Assembly: GCA_004380135.1 (NCBI GenBank)
Contig: QXCR01000069.1
Coordinates: 62,001 to 126,000, forward strand
DNA: 64,000 nucleotides
Reading direction: 5' to 3'
Source: Stemphylium vesicarium
Taxonomy: Eukaryota; Ascomycota; Dothideomycetes; Pleosporales; Pleosporaceae
A program made the position numbers and the translations under genes. Positions 42,792 through 52,343 of the stretch are shown piece by piece. Positions within the stretch are counted from its first letter, which is position 1; the number at the start of each line of letters is the position of its first letter. The notes below the pieces were generated by a model. It worked only from the letters and a program-made list of their open reading frames with translations. It made no database searches and was not told the origin of the DNA.

Positions 42792-44270
42792 ATGGACGTT
42801 ACCAAAGCTGTCGAGCAGCTCCGCCAAGGCCAGAAGCCGCAATGGCCCACAAACGCCGAGTCACTAGACTTTGCACAAGCCCTCGACCAAAGTACTGAGA
42901 TACCGCATACCTTCCGCCCAGAGTTTGTCGTTCCCAGCAAGGCACAACTGAAGCGCAAAACTCTCAAAGACGATGCGCACACAGCGAGTCCAGCATCAAA
43001 TGCAGACGAGGAAGCCATCTACTTTTGCGGCAATTCCCTGGGTCTGCAGCCGAAGGCCGTCGGCGAACACCTGAACGCATACCTCAAAACATGGGGATCC
43101 ATCGCTGTCGGCGGGCACTTCACCGTCCTTGAAGACTCACCACTCGCGCCCTACCAAGATATGGCGTCTGGCTGTTCGAAAAAGATGGCCGCCATCGTCG
43201 GCGCATCACCTTCGGAAATTGTTGCAATGAACACATTGACCATTAACCTGCATCTGATGATGGCAGCCTTCTACAAGCCGACTGCAAAGAAGCACAAGAT
43301 AATGTGCGAGTGGCGACCATTTCCCAGCGACTGGTACGCTATTGAATCGCAAATCGAGTGGCATGGACTGGATCCGAAGAAGTCGATGTTATTAGTGGAG
43401 CCAGATGACGGATACACCATGACAACGAAGAACATACTAAGACTGATTGACGAGAACATCGATGAACTTGCTCTCATCATGCTGCCAGGTATCCAATACT
43501 ACAGCGGTCAGCTCCTCGACATCCCTACCATCACCGCCCATGCGCGAAAACACAACATCACCATTGGTTGGGATCTAGCCCACGCAGCTGGTAACGTCGA
43601 GCTAAAGCTGCATGACTGGGACGTCGACTTTGCATGCTGGTGCACATACAAGTACATGAACGCTGGTGCTGGCTCAATTGCAGGCGCCTTCGTCCACGAA
43701 AAGCACGGCAACAATGACCACTACAAGGGACTCAAGGGCTGGTACGGCCATGACAAGTCCTCCCGCTTCCTCATGGACAACAAGTTCGTCCCCACGCCCG
43801 GCGCACAAGGCTTCCAATGCTCAAACCCCTCCATCGTTGACCTCACATGTCTTTCCGGCGCACTAAGCGTCTTCGAGAAGACATCCATGGCGGACCTACG
43901 CTCAAGATCCCTTCTCTTGACAGCATACGCCGAACACCTCCTCTCCCAAATCGCCGCACACAACATCAAAGATGGCGCTTTCCCCTTTCAAATCATCACC
44001 CCGACTGACCCCCGTTTCCGAGGTGCGCAGCTCAGCGTCTTGCTTCCCGAGGACGTCTTTGACGATGCGAGCGCGGCGTTGGTAGAGAACGGAGTAGTCT
44101 GCGACAAGAGGAAGCCCGGTATAATTCGCGTTGCTCCCGTTCCCATGTACAATACCTTTGGCGATGTCTGGAGATTTATGCAGATATTCGAAGAGGCCAT
44201 AGGACAGAAGGGGGAGGGGGCGCAGCAACAGCCGCAAGGGAATGCCGCGCCAGTCGAATCAAGGCTTTAA
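42792..44270 (+). CDS. BNA5: Kynureninase
   Basis: Intronless, 492 residues, normal length. The PLP enzyme cleaves kynurenine to anthranilate, or 3-hydroxykynurenine to 3-hydroxyanthranilate, plus alanine, in the cytosol. Seen are IYFCGNSLGLQPKAV near residue 75, the cofactor-binding and substrate segments DLAHAAGNVELKLHDWDVDF, and the PLP lysine at residue 287 in CTYKYMNAGAG. Further on are GWYGHDKSSRF, FQCSNPS and RGAQLSVLL. The C-terminal Gln-rich tail is variable. The start has a good context and full N-terminal homology. Its pathway partner indoleamine dioxygenase is the divergent neighbour; kynurenine formamidase and kynurenine monooxygenase were not found in the window. Confidence 0.95.
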   Translation: MDVTKAVEQLRQGQKPQWPTNAESLDFAQALDQSTEIPHTFRPEFVVPSKAQLKRKTLKDDAHTASPASNADEEAIYFCGNSLGLQPKAVGEHLNAYLKTWGSIAVGGHFTVLEDSPLAPYQDMASGCSKKMAAIVGASPSEIVAMNTLTINLHLMMAAFYKPTAKKHKIMCEWRPFPSDWYAIESQIEWHGLDPKKSMLLVEPDDGYTMTTKNILRLIDENIDELALIMLPGIQYYSGQLLDIPTITAHARKHNITIGWDLAHAAGNVELKLHDWDVDFACWCTYKYMNAGAGSIAGAFVHEKHGNNDHYKGLKGWYGHDKSSRFLMDNKFVPTPGAQGFQCSNPSIVDLTCLSGALSVFEKTSMADLRSRSLLLTAYAEHLLSQIAAHNIKDGAFPFQIITPTDPRFRGAQLSVLLPEDVFDDASAALVENGVVCDKRKPGIIRVAPVPMYNTFGDVWRFMQIFEEAIGQKGEGAQQQPQGNAAPVESRL

Positions 44271-45039
44271 AGTTCCGTATTTTTAGTTTGAGCCAAGTTT
44301 ATTAATTGATCATGTTTCTATCCAGAGAGGACGGGTGCACTTGCTGGTACGAGAAGATTCTTGGGGCATTCAAAGGGCTTCAATGGTATCAGAATTAGAG
44401 ATTCACGACGCAGGAGACGTTTGACCGAGAATTATCAGCGCTTTATCACCCTTACGCAGCAAGAATGCTGTTTCTGGCTTCCCTGATCTTACGGGTGGTT
44501 ATGTGCCATGGTGTTGATGGCAAATCGTACATAGAGTAAGCCGGATCAAGGCGGAATTCTTGGCTAAGACACCGCGTACACCATGGTATGATGAATCGGA
44601 TCAAGGGGGATGTCTTGGCCTGGATTCGTAGCACATCAGGTGAAAGTTAAGGTTTCGGTAGTTGTCGCTCGAAAAATACATAGAGTTACAATGTTACAAT
44701 GCGACCGTCAGCAGCAAGGGATGCGCGCAGCTATGCGGCTTGAACCCCACCCAGCCCTCTAACACGGTGATTTTGGCACTTGGCGTGATGTATAGAGAGC
44801 TTGGAATGGCCCACGTGAAGCAGCGAGGGGGCAATACAATTGATTATCGGTACTTGGCGTTACTTCCGCCTTAATCCGGCTTATTCTATGCATCTATCTG
44901 ACGGACTAAGTGAGGCCGGGTAGTCGAACCGTGCATTCAGCTATAGATATGAGAAGGAACACATTGTGCAGCATCAAGCAACGCAACAGCGATTCCATCA
45001 ACACGTTCATCACATACTACCCCGTACTTCTTTTACAGC
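44271..45039. other. Intergenic region
   Basis: About 770 bp, start of a gene-poor stretch. The small open frames here have no signal peptide or motif. Confidence 0.4.
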
Positions 45040-45485
45040 ATGAAGAGTTTCGCAAACGTAGCTCTTATCCTACTTATTCCCGCAGTTTCTGCTGTAAGTG
45101 TCACAGGCAACATGCCTTGAGCTAATGTCGTAACGCAACGATCGCCAGACTAACACGCAACGCATAGTGGGATAGGTGCTACTGCACAGGTGACGATCAG
45201 GAACAGGCGGACCGAACCGCGAGTACTTGTTGCTCGGATACCAGCGGGGTCAGCTTCCCAAACACTTCCGGCGACGTTAGTGGAAGGTGGGACGGCGACA
45301 ATTGCGTCTTCTCTGGAGCTGTACTCACTCAGAATTCGGTACGCTACTTGTCTACCTACTAGAGAGGCCTTGAATTTGCCAAGGCTGACCGATCCAAGGA
45401 AAATGATGCTACCGCAGCATTCGCTGCCTGCTGCAGGCCAACTGGCGGTGCGAGTATCACTGGAGGTGCCTGTTTCCAGCCTTAG
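45040..45485 (+). CDS. Small secreted cysteine-rich protein (effector-like), 8 cysteines; last exon uncertain
   Basis: Exon 1 (45040-45093) is an 18-residue signal peptide ending IPAVSA at a GTAAGT donor. After a 74-nt intron, exon 2 (45168-45338) reads WDRCYCTGDDQEQ and then ASTCCSDTSG and RWDGDNCVFSG. The frame continues with C-containing sequence at 45384-45485 (AAFAACCRPTGG, GGACFQP, stop). Together this gives 108 residues and eight cysteines in the order CxC, CC, C, CC, C, a common layout for Pleosporales secreted proteins. Between 45339 and 45383 lies 45 nt with an in-frame TAG at 45360-45362. It must be an intron with a GTACGC donor but an AAG acceptor, or the gene is broken there. Function unknown. 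Confidence 0.55.
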
Positions 45486-45952
45486 TTTGGTTATACTGTT
45501 CTGTCCTAGTCCGCACTAAGGAAGGAGAGGCTGAGTGTTGAAGCTCCGCGTGCGTCGTCTCGTGGACACAAGGGCTAGCTGTATTTTACGCTTCAAATTC
45601 TTGATTGTGAATTGTTGCAGAAGCTCAATTGAAAAATCTTGGGTTGCACCTTCCACAGAACGTAGTAGCTCTTGCAAACTCTTGGACAAAACGCTTGACA
45701 GTTTTAACGGCGATGACGACCATTACATTCATCACTCGCTGCTGCCTCTAGGGCATCTTAAGGTTCTACATATAACGCGTCTTCGATGTTGCTTTCCACT
45801 TCTTCTGTATGGCTAGGTATTTTCTTTGCTAGTGGGCAGTTTGAACGGCAATTTAGAGTAGTTTACGTCTTGTTCGCTCGACTCGACGCTCGCCGCTACC
45901 TCTAAAGCATCACAAACACTCTTCGGGTACATTTCTTCGTCTTGATATCATT
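45486..45952. other. Intergenic region
   Basis: About 470 bp, no gene seen. An open frame at 45535-45816 lacks any protein feature. Confidence 0.4.
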
Positions 45953-46299
45953 CTATCTCGCTCGATTCGCACGTCCTGGATTGACGTAGGCATCAACTCC
46001 CGGGGGCGTCGCAAAATGCCATCCTGTGCCGCGAGTCATTACATCCTTGTCCTTTGCGATAGCAGCATACATATATATCGAATTCTCCATCGTCACAAGG
46101 GCATCAATCTGGTCGTCAGGTTAGCCAATGACCAGTTGTTCCGAGTATCGCGATAGAGACCCACGCTATACAAAAGCTTTACTAAAAGTCTCTTTGCGGA
46201 TAGTACATAACCCATCTTTTCTATGCTTTGCGGTGGCATCGCGTTTGTATGGGCACCCGTAAGCTGTTGAGAAAGCATCGCGAATGATCCCGATGTCAA
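45953..46299 (-). pseudogene. Relic of an unidentified gene in two frames
   Basis: One minus-strand frame (46299-46093) reads MLSQQLTGAHTNAMPPQSIE and KLLYSVGLYRDTRNNWS. At about 46110 the protein-like sequence continues in another frame as DDQIDALVTMENSIYMYAA and TGWHFATPPGVDAYVNPGR to a stop at 45953. Both halves look coding and abut with a frame change, so I read it as a gene fragment with a frameshift or a short unseen intron. I do not recognise the family. Confidence 0.3.
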
Positions 46300-46797
46300 C
46301 CAAATTCAGTACCAAAGGATGTTTCGTAGAATTATGGCAACGCGCCCCTTGTTTGTATTCCCTTTAGAACAAAAGTAAAACTTCTTTATTTAACTCTAAT
46401 TTCTATTTTCTACACTAAACCTGCTCTAAATACTTGAGATATGTCCGCTGCTACTGCTACCGCTAACAGCAACCCCATCAACTAGTCACGTGCAATGCCC
46501 GTCCTCGCTTTAGGCGTGCCTGATAACAGATGTTGCAGATTCCATAATTGATGATCGTATTCGCAGTAGTCTAGGCAATAATTAGTACAGGGTCTAACAG
46601 CGTATCGGAGTGAGCGAAAACTTACTCCAACAAGTACCCGACTTCACTAGTGTATGGGAGTAATCGCACTCCACAGGCTGGTCAACAATGCGTGCATAGG
46701 GAAGTCGAGTTGTCTTAGTACTCGCTGAAGACATGGCTTCCATGAGTGGCCACGCACACTTCTCGGCGACCGAAGTGACAACAAAATTGTCTGCGTT
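46300..46797. other. Intergenic region
   Basis: About 500 bp, AT-rich. A 14-codon open frame at 46441 (MSAATATANSNPIN, stop) follows a leader-like sequence but is too short to call. Confidence 0.35.
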
Positions 46798-47436
46798 TTA
46801 TGCTAAACGCATACCAGCATGAAACTCAATGGCAACCGCATTCGGAACTGGCGCCCATGATGTATGCTCAGCAAGATTCGATTGCAATAATCCCGAGCCG
46901 GGAACGATGCCTGCTTTGATTCCGTGGGTGGCGAGATTGACCTTGTGGGCTTGATCCTGGACACCCGAGATTACTGAGTGAAATGCATCGGATGGATCTG
47001 CAGCGACTGCATGGATCATAGTGGGTCCTGTCGGTGTAGGCATGTGCCAGCCTAGGGAGAACGTGTTCGTGACGCCCATGGCAATATGGTCCAGGCCCAT
47101 ACCAACACCTCGTCCGACCACGCTTGTAACAACCGGTATTAGAAAGTTTTTGCAGTTTGGTTCATGCAGTGAAACTCCCCTACTCATCGGTTCTTTCTGT
47201 ATGAGCCCATGCTTCTTTCTTGCGACCCGATAACGCCGGGATCTGACTACTGAACTAGCTAGCGGACAGCCCATAGTGAAGGCCGCTCCGCCGATGCCGC
47301 ATCCAATGGCGAAGGATGCTGAAAATTGTTGACGAATTACGACTATTTCTTGCTCGTGTAACCTCTGCGTAGTGTGATTTGATATTTGCTGCGCGTACTC
47401 ATCCCAATCACATCCGAAAAAGTCGTCCCAAGTCAT
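46798..47436 (-). CDS. Hypothetical protein with glycine-rich hydrophobic segments (orphan)
   Basis: Intronless, 212 residues from the first ATG at 47436; the frame upstream starts at a TTG and is not used. The N-terminus is acidic and Trp-rich (MTWDDFFGCDWDEYAQQ). It is followed by a helix with NHTTQRLHEQEIVVIRQQF and a Gly-rich hydrophobic segment (FAIGCGIGGAAFTMGCPLAS). A basic patch RSRRYRVARKKHG comes next, then a second Gly-rich stretch (VTSVVGRGVGMGLDHIAMG). The two Gly-rich hydrophobic stretches flanking a basic loop could be membrane hairpins. I do not recognise a family. It sits alone in a gene-poor region, which suggests a lineage-specific gene. Confidence 0.55.
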   Translation of the reverse strand: MTWDDFFGCDWDEYAQQISNHTTQRLHEQEIVVIRQQFSASFAIGCGIGGAAFTMGCPLASSVVRSRRYRVARKKHGLIQKEPMSRGVSLHEPNCKNFLIPVVTSVVGRGVGMGLDHIAMGVTNTFSLGWHMPTPTGPTMIHAVAADPSDAFHSVISGVQDQAHKVNLATHGIKAGIVPGSGLLQSNLAEHTSWAPVPNAVAIEFHAGMRLA

Positions 47437-48097
47437 GCTGCGAGGTTCGAGAGTAAGTGAAGGGACAACCCGTGGCTGATAACTTAGATAGAGGAGATAG
47501 AGGAGCTGAGTAGATATCAAATATGGTAATCATTCATTAAGAAAGACACCGCACATATATATTCTTCTTAAATCAGCGTTCAAGCCTCCCCCATGATCCA
47601 TAAACGTGATCTGACCTTAGCAAGTGCTCGTAAAACTATGCTTAGCCTTCTCCCTACAGCCCACAAGAGTAGACTTCAACACCTCTCAAGCGATCGCGAA
47701 CCGCACATACTAAGAAAGGTGGAAAATCTCTAAGAGCATTCGACAAATGAGAAACGCAATGCCAGGTGTGCCAAGAAGGTAACCTGATCAGTACCCATGG
47801 TACTGAGTAGGACATACGGATACCGCTCAGCGCGAAGATAGCGTCCGACAAAGTAGGTAACAACTAGTTATGTAATAGCGAATCAATTTAATTACGTAGC
47901 TATGTAGGAGTGCAGTTATACATAGGTGCGTAGGATAGCAAAATGTCGTAGTGACAGTCGAACTAGAACTAGTAACACTTTTTATCAAGGGAGACAATGA
48001 AATTGACCGTTGCTTAGAATAATACGGCAGTCTACATAACGTATTAGCTCAAGAATGTTTAGAGTATGCGATATAGATAGGGATATATACACCCATT
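47437..48097. other. AT-rich gene-free stretch
   Basis: About 660 bp, rich in TA steps between 47850 and 48100, with no ORF of note. This is the kind of composition left by decay of repeats, but no repeat unit was recognised. Confidence 0.4.
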
Positions 48098-48371
48098 TCA
48101 AATCGTTCCTTTACCGTTAATCCAATAAGAACATTTTCGGTTGTCTTGCCACCAGATGTTAGTGTTCATCCGAGTGCACGATTCATGTACTATTTCTGCA
48201 TCACATATGACAGATTAATCATCTCTCATCTTCTTACTTGGAACAAGACCACTCACGTCCGTCGATGTCATAGTACTTGTTATTTGCAGCCCATACCTCG
48301 TTCGCTGCTTGAGCCCAAGCAGAACAATAACTTGCAAGAAAGAGAGGAAGTACAATTGCTGAAAAGCGCAT
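48098..48371 (-). CDS. Small secreted protein, 70 residues (effector-like)
   Basis: Two exons, 48371-48257 and 48195-48098, with a 61-nt intron (GTGAGT donor, GCAG acceptor), give 70 residues. The N-terminus MRFSAIVLPLFLASYCSAWA is a clear signal peptide. The mature part is short, Asn/Trp/Tyr-rich and has two cysteines (HESCTRMNT and NRKCSYW), then ends GKGTI. A TATAAG box lies at 48447-48452 on the same strand, 76 bp upstream, and the ATG context is good. The gene lies in AT-rich, gene-poor DNA, as secreted effector genes often do. No family recognised; the 3' end could be longer if another intron exists. Confidence 0.55.
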
Positions 48372-49271
48372 GTTGGCCGTGTTGAAAGAATATTGGAGGA
48401 AATCCGAGAGGGGGGTGTCTCTTTTTCTCAGGCGAATCTGCGTCTTCTTATACTAGGGGCGGATGCATTCTATTAGCATTCGCCTTTTGCGAAAACAGGC
48501 AGGTGTCAGGCATTGCACTGTTTTAGTCACTACCCGAACGCGGGTCCGTCGCGTAAGTAGCGGCGCTGGTCCGATTCTTAACATTGTGGTAAAATGCAGA
48601 TCTAGTCCAACGCCGCTTCGACTTTAGGCATCTGGTATTGATAGGGTTCAGCCGTGTAATTCAGGCTATGATGATGATGCTGTCTATCGAAAAGAAAAAA
48701 AAAATCCTTGTGCGGGTGAAGATGTTAGCGGAGGCGAAGTAATCGTAGTCGTCGCCTATTCGATTAAGACAAAGGTGAAAATGGAAAACTAATCGAAATG
48801 CGTATCCACTTACTGGCTACTTTCTTCGGTGCAACTAACAACTGTGCGTACTCTCTGTATAGCGATGAGGGTCATCTTTTAGTGCAATTAGGAGCTGGAG
48901 AGTCGGTATATGAGGTCTACTGTGGTAACCCTAGGGTGGGAAGATGTCTAGGAAGTTTGTAATTTGCGGTTGTGATGTTAGTGTCGGTAATTAGTGCACG
49001 AGTGCAAGACTACGAAGAGGATGTAGCAGTTGTGTCGATTTCTTAAAGGGCGGTAATATTAAAGACAGTAGCGAGGTTATTGTGGCTAAGGCCCCAGCAT
49101 CTAGATCTTTTGATCGTATCGTATTAGACATGAACGCTTTCATACAAGCGATAATTTCGGAGAAGCGCATGTCTTGTGTCCATTTTTCTAATAGCCAGCA
49201 TATTTCTAAGTTGTGAAAGGTTAGACCGCTTATTGTAAAGTGGTACGTCCTAACTCTTCATCATCTTGGAT
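48372..49271. other. AT-rich gene-free stretch
   Basis: About 900 bp between the small secreted gene and the phosphatase 3' end. Apart from the TATA box nothing was recognised; reading frames are short and broken. Confidence 0.4.
48447..48452 (-). promoter_or_regulatory. TATA box of the small secreted protein gene
   Basis: TATAAG on the minus strand, 76 bases upstream of the ATG at 48371. Confidence 0.45.
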
Positions 49272-50303
49272 CTATAGGCCTATAATTAAATTCCTTCTAA
49301 CCGCCTCCAATTCCCCGTCGCTAAGACGACAAAACTCGCTAAGATAATGTTGCGCGCCGCCAAACTCCGCATCCAACATATCCAAACTCCTGTGCATACT
49401 CTCTTTCCGCGCGCCGATCATCCTTAGCGCAGCCTGCCTCCCCATTTCCAACACCTGGGGCGGGACGTCGACGTGCGCATCTGGCTCGGCAGCAGTAGCC
49501 TCCTCGCCTTGTATATTTTTGGCAATGTCATGGACAGATAGCGCCGAGCCCTTCATCTGCGCTCGCATATACTTGTTGAAGCCAGGGGTCTGCATGAGTC
49601 TCGCGACGACTTCTTCGCGGATATGCAACAGGCCGAGTTCGGTGAGTTGATACTCGCTCGCGATGTCCTCGCGGGGGACATCGAGGAAGGAGAAGAGGAG
49701 TCCGAAGAAGATTCCCGTACGGTCTTTCCCAGCGGTGCAGTGGATGAGGGCACCAATCTTCTCATTTCTTCTTCTTCCTCCTTCAGTGACAGATGGCGGC
49801 GGCGCGAGACTGGCCAGGTACTTGAATATCTTGCCGAATGCTGGGCCGCCGTTGCGCAGAATGTCCTTGTACGCTTCGACGAATCCTGTCACGGCTTCGT
49901 CCATGTATTTGGAATACCGCTCCGCTAGCCGTTCGGGCGAGTAGTCGCTTTCTTCGAAGACTGGCGTCCACGTCCTCTTCACGCCTGCTTGTTCCATGGC
50001 TTGGATCCAGCCCGGTCGCACGTCCGAGGTCCCGTTGGCGTCTTTTCCGACGATGCCCGCCCATCCTTTGTCCACTTCGGGCTTGGAGCGGAGATCAAAG
50101 ACGTGGGCGACGCCCAGGTCGTGGACGGCTTTCCATCCTGGAAAATCTAGCTTGGATACTTCGGCGCTGCGGAAGAGGATGTTGGGTCGTATCTTGGCGC
50201 CAGATGAGGTGCGGACTGAGAGTGCAGCATCGCGGAGGTTATGGATGTTGGGAATGGTAAAGAAGGGAGGGTGAGGTAGAGGGGGACTGGCGTCTGTCGT
50301 CAT
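49272..50303 (-). CDS. Tyrosine/dual-specificity phosphatase (LipA-like, Y_phosphatase3 type)
   Basis: Intronless, 343 residues from the only in-frame ATG (50303); the frame upstream starts at GTG. The catalytic loop is IHCTAGKDRTG with Cys189 and Arg195, the CX5R signature. The N-terminal part has IPNIHNLRDA and PNILFRSAEVSKL, and VAHVFDLRSKPEVDKG follows, a set typical of the bacterial-type tyrosine phosphatase family common in fungi. DVPREDIASEYQLTELGL after the loop is also conserved. Such enzymes act on phosphotyrosine or phosphoinositides; which applies here is unknown. Confidence 0.9.
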   Translation of the reverse strand: MTTDASPPLPHPPFFTIPNIHNLRDAALSVRTSSGAKIRPNILFRSAEVSKLDFPGWKAVHDLGVAHVFDLRSKPEVDKGWAGIVGKDANGTSDVRPGWIQAMEQAGVKRTWTPVFEESDYSPERLAERYSKYMDEAVTGFVEAYKDILRNGGPAFGKIFKYLASLAPPPSVTEGGRRRNEKIGALIHCTAGKDRTGIFFGLLFSFLDVPREDIASEYQLTELGLLHIREEVVARLMQTPGFNKYMRAQMKGSALSVHDIAKNIQGEEATAAEPDAHVDVPPQVLEMGRQAALRMIGARKESMHRSLDMLDAEFGGAQHYLSEFCRLSDGELEAVRRNLIIGL

Positions 50304-50798
50304 GTTCAATTGGCCGATATTCGCGAAGATTGCCGAATTGCTCGTAGCCTGTTCTTCTTCTGTATTAATCTGGTGTTTCACTTGGGGGGATGCTGTCCTG
50401 GATGGCACGTGTCTAGCGTCCGTAGTGCATCATCCTCCGAGGTCGTATTGACTGCCCCACCATGGCACTAGAGCGAGCCGAGGATGACGGAAATGACCGA
50501 GCAATCATCCTCCAAAGCGACTATATCATAGTCAGTAAACGTGAATGACGTTAAAATATACGCAAGTGTAAGCAAGATTTGTCGCAAAGGATCAAATCAA
50601 CGAGCGTGTCAATGATAAGAACAAATATTCTTCAATGGCTCTCTAGTGGGGTATACATATCCAGCGACACCTGCAAAGCAATAAGACCCAAACACTAGTA
50701 TCCTTTACATCCGTCGTCGTATGAAGATATATACATCTCACTCATGTCACACGCCAGAACGCCAGCAAGATTGATCAATGAAGATTGGCAGCAGGGGC
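50304..50798. other. Intergenic region
   Basis: About 495 bp upstream of the phosphatase and downstream of the ceramide synthase. Nothing recognised. Confidence 0.4.
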
Positions 50799-52343
50799 TC
50801 ATGAGGGCTTGTCGCAGCCAATGCGGCCGAGCAGCTCCTTGCGATCGCCATGTCCGGGAATACTAATCCCACTCGCTCGTGAGCTTTCTCTCTTCGCCTG
50901 CCGTCGCTGACTAGCGCCGTTGATGCGAGCAAACGTCAAGGCGTCAACGCCAACCTCCTCTTCCTTTGGCGTCATCGAGCTCATGCCAGACTCGCCGCAT
51001 GTAGTCGCCATGTTTAAAATAGTCTTTGTTGACTCTTGCTCAATCTCCTCATCTTCGCCCTCATCATCGGAGCGCAGGTCTTCGGCAGCATCTCCCTTGA
51101 GTACCTTGTACACGACCTTCGCAATGGTGACGAACCAGATGCAGCAGAAGACTTGAAGCGCAAGAAGGAGGGCAAGGAAGTAATAGCGGATCTGCGGATT
51201 CCAGCAAATAGGCCCATTGCGATCGTTGTATGCCTTAAGAAGGTTGCCCCAGTGATTGTTTCCTCCGTAAGCTTCAAACTGGGAGGTGTTGGACGCGGGT
51301 ACGAAAGCGGTTTGTTTGGAGGTGGAGTCGGCGAGGTAGCAGCCAGGGGCCATGTCGACGGGTGCGTATGCGTAAATGGACCAGCAGACCATCATGTAGA
51401 GGACGTGGCGGGTGACTACCCAGGCGATGACGAAGACGCCAAAGGCATAGTCGCAGGCATTTGTGTAACCCATGTACTTGAGGAGTTTGGCAGTTGGCAA
51501 CACAATATCCACAAAGTCCATGATTGTGAGGATGACGATGCCGACACGCATGTGGAAGTATCCGTACGACAAGCCCATCAGCGCAGTCGTGAAGACGTGA
51601 TGGGTGAACATTTGCACGTAATCCTTGCGCTTCTCCTCGATGTTGACGACAAGGATTTGCTGAATCCAGAAACTCCATTGGACAAGGTAGTACCACTTGA
51701 ACAGACCGTCGGCCTCGCGGAAGGGCCAGCCCTCCCAGATACCGTGAAGGTTGAGCCAGAAGTCTGAGTGGTACATGATGTACTGCCGTCCTGTTAGCAC
51801 TGCTGTGATTCAGCGTTTCGGGACAGTGAAACATACCATGCCCAGCGACCACGAGCCAATGTAGTAAACAATCAGCCAGGCTTGTTCCTTGAATCGATCG
51901 AGGCCTTTCTTTGACCTAATTCCCCCAAGCCTAGCCAGCGGGTCCAACATGTACTCCATGACTGCTACTCTCAGTCCGGTGAAAATGACGGTCCATAGTA
52001 GGACAAAGGGCAGATCGTCGGTGCCACAGCCGTACATGTTTGTGTCTGGGTTGTAGTACGACATGTGGAAGAACTTGTTGGTCCGACTTCGGGCGCGGGG
52101 GAAGAATGTGTGGGTTAAGGTGAGGAGGGTGAGGAGGTTGACGGAGATGCCTGGCTAGAGTTAAATTCAAAGGTCGCCGCAGCGGCATGCAGCTCTTGGA
52201 GAAGACGTACCAATTTGGTGCTCGCAGATGAGGGTGCAAAGCGAGGCAATGAGCCCTTCATCCTCAATCTTCTTCGGCTGCGTCTTCGGCCTCTTGGGCG
52301 CAGACGATGCCGTTTGGCCTGGCACTGTCGCCTTGGAGGCCAT
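50799..52343 (-). CDS. LAG1: Ceramide synthase (sphingosine N-acyltransferase, LAG1 type)
   Basis: Three exons, 52343-52211, 52150-51837 and 51782-50799 (introns 60 and 54 nt), give 476 residues. The ER enzyme joins a fatty acyl-CoA to a sphingoid base. It has several membrane segments within a TLC domain. The Lag1 motif includes SDFWLNLHGIWEGWP, KWYYLVQWSFWIQQ, the catalytic His pair in QMFTHHVFTTALMGLSYGY, and TIMDFVDIVLPTAKLLKYMG. The first 45 residues are a Lys/Pro-rich cytosolic start. The last ~90 are acidic and Ser-rich with RSDDEGEDEEIEQES, probably a casein kinase 2 regulated tail as in yeast. The ATG used is the first in frame; upstream TTG is ignored. Confidence 0.94.
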
